NCBI GenBank assembly: GCA_001839685.1
Contig: MLAK01000569.1
Location: forward strand, 8,399 to 72,398
DNA from: Tritrichomonas foetus
Taxonomy: Eukaryota; Parabasalia; Tritrichomonadida; Tritrichomonadidae
Reading direction: 5' to 3'
Length of the DNA stretch: 64,000 nucleotides
Below are positions 1-10,397 of this stretch, one piece after another (positions within the stretch are counted from its first letter, which is position 1; each line of letters opens with the position of its first letter). Both the position numbers and the translations under genes were made by a program. Under the pieces are notes generated by a model. The model was not told where the DNA came from. It saw only the letters and a program-made list of their open reading frames with translations, and did no database searches.

Positions 1-150
1 AATGCAATAACAACATTATTAATGCAACAACAATATAATGAATGCATTGAGAATATAATGAATGCAATGACAACATTATTAATGCAATAACAACATAATG
101 AATGCAATGACAACATAATGAATGTAATGACAACACAATGAATGAATTTA
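1..150. repeat. 20-bp tandem repeat (minisatellite)
   Basis: About seven and a half head-to-tail copies of a 20-bp unit that begins AATGCAATGACAACATAATG run from the window edge and decay near 150. Register is exact, with every copy beginning AATG, and only substitutions separate the copies. The array probably continues to the left of the window. No coding role is evident. Confidence 0.9.
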
Positions 151-821
151 CAACTTACATCATGAATTTACAAAATTTCTTCATTTATATATTCAATAAT
201 TAATTTCTTTATTCATTTATAAACCTTAAAAAGGAAAGAGAAAAATTCAATTTCATTTTTAAAAAATTTGAATACTTTTTTTTTTTTACATTCAATTTCG
301 ATTTTTTTTTTCTATACATAGGAAAAAATACATACAAAAAATTGAAAATAACTCAAAAACCCGAACTTTTTGAGTGCATCTCTCAAATCGTCGGCGGTTA
401 TCCGGGAGTACCGAACAGTTTATGTGTGATAAAGCCAAAAAAGAAACAAATGAATTGATCAAAATATGGAGATAAAATGGCAAAAATAAGACTCAATTTT
501 CAATAATCAATATTTGAGTTACTGTCAGGTTCATCATTATTCATAATTAAACTTGAAGAATCATAGGATTGGCTATCGTTTTTGTAATTGGCAAATTTAA
601 GTTTAAAACATAAATTCTCCGAGATGTAAACATAAAATCAAAAATATTATAGAGGAATATGATAATAAAATATTTATATATTTCATTTTCTAAAAATAAA
701 GTCCAAAAAATAAACAGGTTTTCTATTTTTCTTACAATTCAACACATTTGCTTCAAGAGAATCGTTTTTGTCAAAATTTTCTTAAGTTAACAGGCCAAGT
801 TTCCCTTAACGTTCTCCAAAA
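151..821. other. Intergenic, upstream of beta-helix/RING gene
   Basis: This stretch is AT-rich with homopolymer T runs around 279-312. A 63-codon minus-strand frame at 292-483 has low-complexity, Phe-rich content and no recognisable domain, so I do not call it. No RNA gene or repeat beyond the edge minisatellite is visible. Confidence 0.5.
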
Positions 822-2543
822 ATGCCTGTTGATTTTCTTTCTATTCTCAACGATGAAAATAGTAGAACCAGTGCAACAGGTGAAATAGAATTGATATTTC
901 CAGAGTATTCAATCGACGACGATTTTGAAATCAAAGTTCCATGTAAAATATTCAGCAAATGCCAATCTCTAATTAAATGCGCTCATTTTTCGATAACATC
1001 ACCAGAAGTTTCTATTGATGGCCTTAAGTTTATAACTTCTGTGATGATCAACAATTCCGATAATTTTCAATTACTCAATTCCAAAATCAAGCACGCAAAA
1101 CTTTCAGATGGTGGCTTATACATTGCCAATTCGCATTCTGTTTATCTCAGTCACGTAACAATCTCAAAAACCGAAAATATTCCAGGATTATATATTACCC
1201 AAAATTGCACGATTTCGGCTGACAATTTGCTTATCCATCATTTAGTAGAAACGTTACTTGTTTGTAATACCCATTCTATCCTTTATGTGAAAGATTCTAA
1301 TTTGCATCATACAAGTGCAAATGCTGTTTATGTAAGTGCTGGTTCACACATTGAAATATATAAATGCAAGTTATGGGAAACAGAGTATCCTGCCATTTTC
1401 ATCCAGCAATCCACATGCAGGATCGAAAATAATGAAATTCGATCTGTCAAGCAAAATGGCGTTTCATTAAACACAGTCAAAAAGTTTGTTGTTGCACACA
1501 ATTATATTACAGATGTCAACGGATCAGCAATAGCAGTACTCGATGAATCAAAAGGCTCCACATATCGAAATACAATCACAAAGGTTGGCGGAAATGGAAT
1601 CTACGTATGTGGAAATTCAGAAATTCGCGCTTATAAAAATATAATCACAGATAATCAATTCCCAGGAATTGCAATTCTCATGAAAAGTAATGCTAAATTA
1701 AGTCGAAACAAGATTTCTAAAATTATTTATAGCGGAATTTGTGTTCGTGGTGCAAAGAAAGTTTTAATTCGAAAATGTAATATTGATAATGTACAAGAAT
1801 GCGGAATCTCAATTTCTGATACTGATGATTGTACTGTTCGTAAGAACAAAATTGACAAATGTAAAATTGCTTCAGTTGAAGTGTATAATAGTTCTGATGC
1901 GCTTGTGAAACATAATTACATCACGGAAATTGGAACGGCTGCTTTCCTTGTTTACGCAGGTGGAAGCTTGCGCGCATATAAAAATAAAATTAGACAAGTT
2001 GGTGTTTCTATGGTCAAATTGAGCTATAAAGGTGGTGGAATCTTTCTCGATAATGATATTAAAGATTGCCCCATCCAGAAAAACGGTGATACTGTTTCGT
2101 CTTACTACTTTTCTGGGAATGGCGAATTTCCTTCGGTTACGAATAATCAAACTCTTCTGAAAGAAGGAATGATTTTAGATGAACCTTATGAAGACAAATC
2201 ATCATCAATGTGCATTCGATGTAACGAGCGACCGAGAAATTGTTTTATTCTTGATTGTAGTCATAGAATATTCTGTGAGGAATGCGCAAAGCAAGCTCTT
2301 GATAATAAAGAACTTTGTCCTCTTTGCAGATTCCCAATTGTTAGTACAACTATCGGTTATGAAAGTGGAGATGATGGACTTTGCGTGATTTGCTCAGAAA
2401 ACAAGGCGGATTGCATTATAATGCCATGCGGGCACATGGGATTTTGCCAAGCATGCTTGGGGCAATGGTACCGGAAGAATAAGACATGTCCAACTTGCAG
2501 AGCAGAACCGTCGTTCTATAAGAAAATTATTCAAGATCTATAA
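822..2543 (+). CDS. Right-handed beta-helix protein with two C-terminal RING fingers
   Basis: This 573-residue protein begins at the first ATG of a long open frame. Residues ~60-430 are a chain of ~22-residue degenerate repeats of the type N-x-I/V-x-x-(hydrophobic), with many Asn and Gly turns, as in right-handed parallel beta-helix (PbH1) domains. Two C3HC4-type RING fingers follow, one starting near residue 463 (CIRC...CSHRIFCEEC...CPLC) and one near 521 (CVIC...CGHMGFCQAC...CPTC). All eight metal ligands are visible in both. RINGs recruit ubiquitin E2 enzymes, so I infer an E3 ligase whose beta-helix binds a target; FBXO11 is a distant analogue pairing a beta-helix with ubiquitination. The stop is TAA followed by A. 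The neighbouring gene is convergent. Substrate and location cannot be seen. Confidence 0.85.
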   Translation: MPVDFLSILNDENSRTSATGEIELIFPEYSIDDDFEIKVPCKIFSKCQSLIKCAHFSITSPEVSIDGLKFITSVMINNSDNFQLLNSKIKHAKLSDGGLYIANSHSVYLSHVTISKTENIPGLYITQNCTISADNLLIHHLVETLLVCNTHSILYVKDSNLHHTSANAVYVSAGSHIEIYKCKLWETEYPAIFIQQSTCRIENNEIRSVKQNGVSLNTVKKFVVAHNYITDVNGSAIAVLDESKGSTYRNTITKVGGNGIYVCGNSEIRAYKNIITDNQFPGIAILMKSNAKLSRNKISKIIYSGICVRGAKKVLIRKCNIDNVQECGISISDTDDCTVRKNKIDKCKIASVEVYNSSDALVKHNYITEIGTAAFLVYAGGSLRAYKNKIRQVGVSMVKLSYKGGGIFLDNDIKDCPIQKNGDTVSSYYFSGNGEFPSVTNNQTLLKEGMILDEPYEDKSSSMCIRCNERPRNCFILDCSHRIFCEECAKQALDNKELCPLCRFPIVSTTIGYESGDDGLCVICSENKADCIIMPCGHMGFCQACLGQWYRKNKTCPTCRAEPSFYKKIIQDL

Positions 2544-3103
2544 ATACTGTTAACAAAAAAAATCTAAACTAAATTTAAATTTAACTATTGATTTAATAAG
2601 TTTTATCCATTTGAGATTAATTACCCCAATCATCATATTTCTTTTCATTTTACTTGATTGGTTTGGTGAATGGGGTTCAATTTGAATGTCTTTATAGATA
2701 ATGATGGCGTCTGATGGATATTGGTATGAATATTGTTTAGGAAAAACAAAAAAGATATATTACCTGATTTTTTGGCAAAATACCAATCACAGTGTAGAAT
2801 GAACATCTCACATATTATTGAATCAATTTTAAATTATTAAAGTTAGCGAGTCGATCCAAATGATTTTGGACCATGTACCTTATTGTTTTAAGATAAACCG
2901 TCAAAAACTGGATCTGTGAGAGAACATGAGTCATGAGTTTTCGAAAGGAAGCAATTGATATAACTTTTTACAGGAGGGAATCTATCTGGTAAGAATATGA
3001 ATAATATAAATAACTATTACAAAATAGAAAATTATTCCATTTTATCCGCTTATTTACTACAAAAAAATAAATACAAAAGCTCATTTTCGCTCTTTTGATT
3101 CAG
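2544..3103. other. Intergenic between convergent genes
   Basis: 560 bases between two 3' ends. The sequence is AT-rich and contains only stop-rich frames. I see no RNA gene, repeat or further coding region. Confidence 0.5.
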
Positions 3104-6100
3104 TCATTCTTTCTTTCGCCAGAACGAAATTTTGCTGGTTTCTCCAACAGCAATAGCAATTTTGTTAGACATTTCAACACAGTTAACTTTGAAATCAACA
3201 TCTCGCTCAATTAGTTTAATGGAGTCAGTTTGGGAACTTTGTTTTGATGTTGTGATAAGGGTAATTTTTTCATCAGTAGAAATCAAAGTAAAGGTTTCAA
3301 AGGTGCTTAAACTAGAAATGGGAACACCATGGTTAAAGGAATGTGTGGGTGATGGAAACATGCCTTTAACATCAAATAAAATGGTATAACCATTTTTTGT
3401 TCCCAAAATCAAAACAGAATTTCTCGTGTCTGTTGACAGAGCAGTAATTTTTCCCCATTTTGGATCGCAATCAATAGGTTTGAAGTAATTACCAAAAGTA
3501 TCAAACAGTAAAATATATGATTTCTGTGAGTTATTTTGTGAGCCAGAAGTGCATGAAACTGCAAGCGATGTATCTTTATTTATCCATACAATGTTATTAA
3601 TAGCCATATTTTTATTGTGTATTTTCTTTGAAATTGTTGGACGAGCGACAACTTTTGCTAAGTTAAAAGTAAATATATCAATTGTATTAGCAGTACAAAC
3701 AACAAACTTAGTACCATTAGGTGAAAAATTGGCACATGTAATTTTTTCTTTAGTTGATTGAATTATTTGGTATTCTTTTAATCCATGGTCATAATCATAT
3801 AACAAAATAGATGAAGAAGAAATTGCGAGAAACAAATTGTATGTAGGATGAATAGCAAGGCCTATAATAGAGTCATTATAGTTACTGATACCATTTAAAC
3901 TGCTCGAAGGGTTAACTTCAGATATTTCATCAAAAAGTGGAGGCTCTTCAGGGAAATTTTCTGGAAAAGTAACTCGAACAAGTTTACTATTGTTACCAAG
4001 CATGATAGCTTTGGAATTTCTGTTAATTGGCATTAAATGAAAACTTTTGATGAATAAACAATTAGTTTCAAACTCATAATGTTCTTCAAAGATAGCACTT
4101 CGTGAATCAAATGAGAATGAAAGTTTATTAAGTGAATTGATTTGAATTTCATTTAAAGCCGAATATGAAAATTCATACATATCATCAATAATTGAATTAT
4201 ATGGCGATTCATCAGTAGCTGGCAAAGGCTCAGCAAATGGTGGAGCACCAAGAGAAATTTGATAGAAAGAGATCGTTTTCATGATTGTTTTAAGCCTTTT
4301 AGCCAAAAAACTGTGCATATTAATATCATATTGATCTTTTTTATTGAGAATAGAACAATTTATTTTGAAAATACATCGAAATAGTAGAAAAACTATTAAA
4401 ATATAGCTTCTTTCCATTGACAATTCTGTTGTCAAATGAGATAAAAATCTTTTTAGTACGGTAATTATGGATCCAGGAAAGCGTGGTGAAAGCCAATCCA
4501 TTTCAAAGAGCAATAGTTGTTTTGGCGTCATAATATTTTTATAAATACTCTCTTTTAAATTTAAATTTTTATTAATGGAGTGATTTTCAGAGATTAAATG
4601 CAATAAGAAATCTGGATTGAATGTCCACAAAGCAAGGATTATTGATCCATTGAAAACAGATCTAGCATTTACTTTATTTTGAGCAATAATATTATAACTT
4701 AGCTCAATTTCATCAGTTTTTACATTTATATTGTTTGATAACTTGAATAAATTTTGAATACACATAAGTAAAATATTTGGTTTCGTGGGAATAAACGCCG
4801 AATTATAAAAATTAACTATGCATCTATCAATAAATGAACTTATAGAATTATAAATTAATTCTTTAGATTCTTCATTTAAATAATTGTGAGATTTTTTATA
4901 GTTACAAGATAACAAAAGAAAGTGGCCTAAATCATCATCTTCAACAGAATTTTTACAATTTATTTCGTAGATTCTACTTAAAACTAAAGTTTGATACTTT
5001 TTGTATTTTAAGAAAATATTTTGTTCGGTTCTGTTGTACATGTTAAATTTGTCAAGTTTAGCATCTTCTTTATTGACATCTGATTGATCGAATTCATTAG
5101 TCTCAGAAGAGTCAAATGATTCTTCAAAATCACTAAAATCTTTTTCATTAACTCCACCAAAATCAAATCCTATGAAATCATTCCACTTTTCATCATTATT
5201 GGTTTCAAATTTTGGATGAATTATCGATTCTTCACTCTGCCAATCTTTGGTTTCACTTCTAACATAACAAATTTCAGATTTTTCAACAATTTTGTATAAA
5301 TGTTTTGCTAATGGTGTTAATTTTTCTTCTATAAGGATGTTTTCTAATTTATCAAAGTTATCAAATATATCATTACTTTGTATACGATTGTTTTTTGTTA
5401 CAATATTCCAATAAACATCAAATAAGGATATTCTCATATCTCCAAAATCAGTCCTATTTACTCGATTTCTATCAAATAATAATACAAGTAATGTATTTGC
5501 AACATCTGGGAAAAGACTAGAAATATTTGATTCACGACAAAGGTTCCTCAGTAACATATCAATATAAATTTGCTGAGTATTATCCCATTTGCAATTTTCA
5601 ATAAACCATTTGAAATAAATATTATCATAATCACTATCAGACAATAATCTGATTACTAAGAATAGCAGAACTGGATCTTTAAGCTGGCCCAAAATAACTC
5701 TAAATGCTGTATCATATTCACCTATCAATAAAAACAAAGCAGCTGCAATTCCGAAAAACCCATGACTTAAAGCAGAATAAGCATTTTTCCTTGCACTTTC
5801 TTTTTCTTTTTCTTTTGAAAATTGCTTCTTAAAAAATTCTTTTCTCTTGGTATCACCTATCTGTCCAAAAAGATTAGAAACTATTCCAACTTGCCCCATA
5901 GCAACATAAGGTAAAATTATATGATCAATAATTTTTATTCCATTGGCATCATGTGTCGAAATCTTTTCGTTGTTAATTGATTCGTTATCGAATTGACTTT
6001 GAAGATATCTCCAAATAAATAAAAGTAGAGCTTTTACAAATTTGATTAAAAGCGTGTGAGAATGAATCGCAAACGGAATAAATTGAATGTATGATGAAAT

Positions 6101-8458
6101 ACTTGGATCAGTTATTTTGTCAACAAGAAAATCTATTAAATAATCAATAATTGCATTTTGTGTTAATGAGAAGGAAAGCCATAAAAAATAATATGGTGGC
6201 TGCCTCGTTGCAAAAGGAGTTTTATAGGCCAACAAGAAGCGATTGCCATAAGTATCAATATCAAATTTGTCATTTCTAAGATCATACTCATCATTTTTTT
6301 GTTCTGATTCGATTATTCTGTTTTTTTCTTCTTCATATATTTGGAAAAATTCGGGAGGAAATAAGTTTTGGACATGATTTGCATATTTAAGAACAGTAGG
6401 TAATCTTTTACATTTTAAATTTATAATTTCATTAAAATCTAATTGATAAAATAATGTTGATGCGATATTATTAGTAATAAAATCAGAAATTTTAATATAA
6501 TTAAATGGTGAATAATAGCAAATCTCTTTCTTGGCTTCTGAGCACAACTTGGAGATTATTTTCTTATATTTAGAAAACAAATAAAAAACATGAAAAGATT
6601 TTCCATAAAAAATTGCAGCATTACCATAGGAATTAACATTAATATGAGAAATTTTATTTCGATCATTTTCACTTAGTTTAATCAATGGAGTTGACGAATA
6701 TGAGCAATTATTAAAAATAAAAACTTGAGAAGTTGTATGATAAAAAAGACATCCACCAATATTTGATGGGCGACAATATATCTGGTGAATTCCATTTATT
6801 TGTACCATCGATATTTGTTCAAATTGATTGTTAAAAAATCTAAAGAATCTAATAGTGTTATTATTTTCTAATACTGCAAAATTTAGAAATGAAATTATAC
6901 AAATAGATTTAATATCATCTAATGGATCAGATATAACATTAATTTTTTGAAAAGTTGGATATAAATATATATTGATGTTACAATTAGATTTGGAATTAGG
7001 CTTCGAAGAAGTTATAAGCAAAAAAGAAGACATATAAACCTCAGAAATAGAATATTGTATAATATTTTCATTAAAGCATACCTTTTTCAAACAATTATTT
7101 GATTTCATAATTGAAGATATAGTTATTAAAGAGTTTCTTGTTAATATATACAATATTTTTTCTCTACAAAATGATGTTAAGATATCTTTAAGATTACCAA
7201 TATCTTGAATAATATTGCTCTCGTTTTGAATTCTATTACATGAACTATTTGTTACATCAAATAAATTAAAATGTCCATTTTCGACAAAGAAAATTATATT
7301 ATCATTAATCCATGTTGCAGTCATTGCATTTTCTGATATTATTTTATGTGTGGAAAAAGGATTATACACAGTCCAAGATATTAATAAATTTGATTCATCT
7401 TTTGTTATTATCCAATTTCCTTTTTTGTTGAATTCAGAAAATATCACTGGGGAATTATGATATACAAATGATCTTTTTGAATTCTTAGATATGACAATAA
7501 ATCCATTTTTTGATAACAAAAATGATTCTGTTCCAAGATTAGTCTTATATACTCCAAGAAGTTTATGATTCGATATATTAGACTTTTTGAAAGTATTAGG
7601 GAGTTGATTACGGTGTATATTAATGATTTTCCCATCATCACTAATTTTTAATTTATAAACTTTTGTTTCTTTATCCAAACTCATAAAAACTATTTTTGCG
7701 GGTTTATTTGTCGAATACTGAGTATTTTCAGCAAAGATTGGCGGTGTTCTAACAAAAATTCCCAAAAGTGGAACTTTAACTGCTGTAGTACAACAAAAAT
7801 TAGAATGTGTAGTCTGTTTAAAAATTCGTAAAACATAATCATCAGTGATAGTTAAAAACATTGGCAGAAAGGGATGAAAATCAAAATTTAATATCTTTTT
7901 TGATAATCGAATAACTTGAGTCCTCATAGGAATTGCTGAAAGAACAAATATTGTTAAAACTTTTTTATATTCATGCGATACCAAAAGTGATCCATCATAA
8001 TTAAAATCACAAAATTTTGATTTTTTCAAAAGTTGAGTGGAATGATTTTCAATATCATTTTTTGCTGAATATAGTAATCCTTCTTTTTCTGATGCTATGC
8101 AAATCTTTTGTCTTATTGTATACCAACAACAGGAAATTGCAGGTGATTTAAGATGAATTATTCGATTGGATTTAACAAATTTGGGATTTTGAAATTCCCA
8201 TATAATGGCATACCCTGAAATATCACATGAAAAAATACTAAGTTTTCGATTTTCAAAACTAACTGTACATACTTCCTCTCTATGACCTCTAAGAACAGCA
8301 GTCAAATATTTACCCTCGTTTAAAACAACAACTAGATTTGATGATGCATATGCAACAAGAAGACCAGATTTAACTCCAGAAAGAGAAATACAATTTGGAT
8401 ACTTTGTGTTCACTGGATAACTGAAGCCAATAGTTTCAGTTTCAAAATCGATCATCAC
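3104..8458 (-). CDS. DMXL/Rav1-like WD40 protein (V-ATPase assembly)
   Basis: This 1784-residue protein starts at a tandem ATG ATG. The N-terminal ~600 residues read as WD40 blades. Residues ~640-1000 resemble the RAVE complex subunit Rav1 C-terminal domain shared by yeast Rav1 and animal DMXL proteins: a YGNRFLLAYKTPF segment, then an alpha-helical stretch with FFGIAAALFLLIGEYDTAF and a run on inactive chain regions. An acidic linker (~1100-1160) and further WD40-like blades (~1480-1784) follow, matching the DMXL plan of WD repeats at both ends. In other eukaryotes the family promotes reversible assembly of the vacuolar H+-ATPase. The assignment rests on domain order and motif likeness, not a search. 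The gene is read away from the coiled-coil gene upstream on the same strand. Confidence 0.7.
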   Translation of the reverse strand: MMIDFETETIGFSYPVNTKYPNCISLSGVKSGLLVAYASSNLVVVLNEGKYLTAVLRGHREEVCTVSFENRKLSIFSCDISGYAIIWEFQNPKFVKSNRIIHLKSPAISCCWYTIRQKICIASEKEGLLYSAKNDIENHSTQLLKKSKFCDFNYDGSLLVSHEYKKVLTIFVLSAIPMRTQVIRLSKKILNFDFHPFLPMFLTITDDYVLRIFKQTTHSNFCCTTAVKVPLLGIFVRTPPIFAENTQYSTNKPAKIVFMSLDKETKVYKLKISDDGKIINIHRNQLPNTFKKSNISNHKLLGVYKTNLGTESFLLSKNGFIVISKNSKRSFVYHNSPVIFSEFNKKGNWIITKDESNLLISWTVYNPFSTHKIISENAMTATWINDNIIFFVENGHFNLFDVTNSSCNRIQNESNIIQDIGNLKDILTSFCREKILYILTRNSLITISSIMKSNNCLKKVCFNENIIQYSISEVYMSSFLLITSSKPNSKSNCNINIYLYPTFQKINVISDPLDDIKSICIISFLNFAVLENNNTIRFFRFFNNQFEQISMVQINGIHQIYCRPSNIGGCLFYHTTSQVFIFNNCSYSSTPLIKLSENDRNKISHINVNSYGNAAIFYGKSFHVFYLFSKYKKIISKLCSEAKKEICYYSPFNYIKISDFITNNIASTLFYQLDFNEIINLKCKRLPTVLKYANHVQNLFPPEFFQIYEEEKNRIIESEQKNDEYDLRNDKFDIDTYGNRFLLAYKTPFATRQPPYYFLWLSFSLTQNAIIDYLIDFLVDKITDPSISSYIQFIPFAIHSHTLLIKFVKALLLFIWRYLQSQFDNESINNEKISTHDANGIKIIDHIILPYVAMGQVGIVSNLFGQIGDTKRKEFFKKQFSKEKEKESARKNAYSALSHGFFGIAAALFLLIGEYDTAFRVILGQLKDPVLLFLVIRLLSDSDYDNIYFKWFIENCKWDNTQQIYIDMLLRNLCRESNISSLFPDVANTLLVLLFDRNRVNRTDFGDMRISLFDVYWNIVTKNNRIQSNDIFDNFDKLENILIEEKLTPLAKHLYKIVEKSEICYVRSETKDWQSEESIIHPKFETNNDEKWNDFIGFDFGGVNEKDFSDFEESFDSSETNEFDQSDVNKEDAKLDKFNMYNRTEQNIFLKYKKYQTLVLSRIYEINCKNSVEDDDLGHFLLLSCNYKKSHNYLNEESKELIYNSISSFIDRCIVNFYNSAFIPTKPNILLMCIQNLFKLSNNINVKTDEIELSYNIIAQNKVNARSVFNGSIILALWTFNPDFLLHLISENHSINKNLNLKESIYKNIMTPKQLLLFEMDWLSPRFPGSIITVLKRFLSHLTTELSMERSYILIVFLLFRCIFKINCSILNKKDQYDINMHSFLAKRLKTIMKTISFYQISLGAPPFAEPLPATDESPYNSIIDDMYEFSYSALNEIQINSLNKLSFSFDSRSAIFEEHYEFETNCLFIKSFHLMPINRNSKAIMLGNNSKLVRVTFPENFPEEPPLFDEISEVNPSSSLNGISNYNDSIIGLAIHPTYNLFLAISSSSILLYDYDHGLKEYQIIQSTKEKITCANFSPNGTKFVVCTANTIDIFTFNLAKVVARPTISKKIHNKNMAINNIVWINKDTSLAVSCTSGSQNNSQKSYILLFDTFGNYFKPIDCDPKWGKITALSTDTRNSVLILGTKNGYTILFDVKGMFPSPTHSFNHGVPISSLSTFETFTLISTDEKITLITTSKQSSQTDSIKLIERDVDFKVNCVEMSNKIAIAVGETSKISFWRKKE

Positions 8459-8810
8459 AGGGAAAAAGAAAAGTAGTAATTGATAGAGAGTGGTTAAGGT
8501 TAAATTATGGTCATATTTTTAAAGTAAAAATATCTCTAATTATTTTTATTTTTTGCTTTAGCATATTCAATATAATTGTTTCATAATATATAAATATAAT
8601 ACAATTCCATTTGTAACATTCTATCAGAAAGAGGTCAAATATGCGAATATCATCATTAGGAAAGGATTTCTACTTATTATTTATCGAAAACTATTGTTTT
8701 GCTAGAATGTTATTATGATTCTTATATGTTTTGTAATAAAATAAAGAGAATAAAAAAATCTAATTCAAAATACACACAATATATTTATAAAATCTATAAC
8801 AATAAAAAAA
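8459..8810. other. Short intergenic region
   Basis: 352 AT-rich bases between two same-strand genes. It must hold the promoter of the DMXL/Rav1-like gene (right to left) and the 3' end of the coiled-coil gene. No distinct motif stands out. Confidence 0.45.
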
Positions 8811-10397
8811 CTATAACAATTCTGTAGATTTTCTGAGAATATCAGAGAAATCTTCTGCTTCACTTTGTGCATTTGGCATCCTCTTTAAAAGGTCATCAAG
8901 CTTATCTTCTTCATTATGAAGTGTTTCAACTGTTTGTGAAATTTTGGCTTCAACAACTTTGAGTTGATCTTCAAGTTGAACAACATCAGATTCTCTCTTT
9001 TTAAGAGCTTTTCCTGATTCATCAACAATTTTTTGAAGTTCATCAATTGATAGCCTCATTTCATTAATTCGTTCTGCATTTTCTTCAATTTCCTTTTTAT
9101 GATCTTCATATTTTTGTCTCAAGATTTGAAGTTGTTTATTGTTTGAAGAATTCAAATTTTTATCTCTTTCAGCATTATCTATTCTTCTTTTTAGTTGAGC
9201 AATTCTTGTTTCAAGCTCAGATACTGTTTGTCTTTTTTCTTCATTTAATTCGCCAACTTCATCAATATTTAGTAATAAAAGTTCAATTTCTCGACACTTT
9301 TTATTCAAATCTTCAACTTTTTTCATTTGTTCTTCATATATTTTAGTTTTTTGCTTTCTGGAAATCGCATTTTGTGCAGAAAGCTGATCAATTTCTCTTT
9401 CTTGCTCGTCGATTTCTTTTTGTTTCTTTTGAAGTCTTTGAGAAATTTGATCAACTACATTGTGCATATCAGTAGTTGAAATATTTTGTTGAGCTGATAA
9501 ATTTTTCTCTTTTTTAGGATTTTTATTGGAATAGTTTATATCATTTTGAGGAAATGATGATTTTATATTTTCAACTGATTCTTTTTTCTTATCAAGAATT
9601 GCTTTACGTTTTGAGTTCTCATTTTCCAAAAGTGAAATAGTTGATATTTCTTTTGAAAAATCATCATCTAATAAAATTGGGTTTTTCGCGGAAAATCTTT
9701 TTTCAGTTGTTTCAGCATCTCTTTCAGCATCTTTCACAATTTCTTCTTCATATGATAAAGAATCAATTGGATCTGCCATCATTTGCATTGCTTGGAGTCT
9801 TCTGGTGTCTATCAATCTCTCTTTTTCAGATAAATTCAATTTTTCTTGGAAAAGCATATCTTCTTGTTTTTGGACTTCCTCCAATTCTTGAGATGCTTTT
9901 GCATATTCATTTTTAATCTCAGTGATATGCAAATTCCGTTTTTGTATTGATTCTTTGAGAAGTGTTAACGAGGTGTTCATCTTTGATATGTCAGGACTTG
10001 GCGAGACGTCATACGTTTTCGATAAGGATTCTGCAATTTGATGATAGATTTTCACTAATTCCTTTTTTAAAAAGTCTACTTCTTCCAATTTTTTGTAGTT
10101 TTCCGTTTTTGCCTCATTATTTTGGGCCTCTGCAGCAGCAAAATCAGGCTTTTGGCATTTCAATTCCGTACGGCGATTTGTAGTTGAGACAATTCTTTCA
10201 TTAAATATTGCAATTCGCGATGCATGCTTTCGTTTTTCAATATCGAATTTTAGTGTTTGGTCACGAAGCGATTTCGATATATCTTCTATCTTTTCTTGGT
10301 ATTCTCGAATTTTATTTTCTAGACGGGAATATTCTTCTGAAAAATGTTCAATATGGTTTGATTTTTTAGGAGAGATTGGAGAATCTGCACTGAACAT
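8811..10397 (-). CDS. Coiled-coil protein, unknown function
   Basis: This 528-residue protein begins MFSADSPISPKK. From about residue 15 to 515 it is almost entirely heptad-patterned, rich in Glu, Lys, Gln and Leu with very few Gly, Pro or aromatic residues, and so predicts a long coiled coil. A short less regular stretch (~125-145, containing SPSPDISK) may be a hinge. SP and SPKK sites at the N-terminus are possible phosphorylation sites. Trichomonads have many such proteins in cytoskeletal or basal-body structures, but nothing here identifies the exact family. The start is the first ATG, and the frame is intact to TAG. Confidence 0.8.
   Translation of the reverse strand: MFSADSPISPKKSNHIEHFSEEYSRLENKIREYQEKIEDISKSLRDQTLKFDIEKRKHASRIAIFNERIVSTTNRRTELKCQKPDFAAAEAQNNEAKTENYKKLEEVDFLKKELVKIYHQIAESLSKTYDVSPSPDISKMNTSLTLLKESIQKRNLHITEIKNEYAKASQELEEVQKQEDMLFQEKLNLSEKERLIDTRRLQAMQMMADPIDSLSYEEEIVKDAERDAETTEKRFSAKNPILLDDDFSKEISTISLLENENSKRKAILDKKKESVENIKSSFPQNDINYSNKNPKKEKNLSAQQNISTTDMHNVVDQISQRLQKKQKEIDEQEREIDQLSAQNAISRKQKTKIYEEQMKKVEDLNKKCREIELLLLNIDEVGELNEEKRQTVSELETRIAQLKRRIDNAERDKNLNSSNNKQLQILRQKYEDHKKEIEENAERINEMRLSIDELQKIVDESGKALKKRESDVVQLEDQLKVVEAKISQTVETLHNEEDKLDDLLKRMPNAQSEAEDFSDILRKSTELL

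Noticed and set aside
292..483. 63-codon minus frame
   Set aside because: Phe/Ile-rich, with no domain and no promoter motif.
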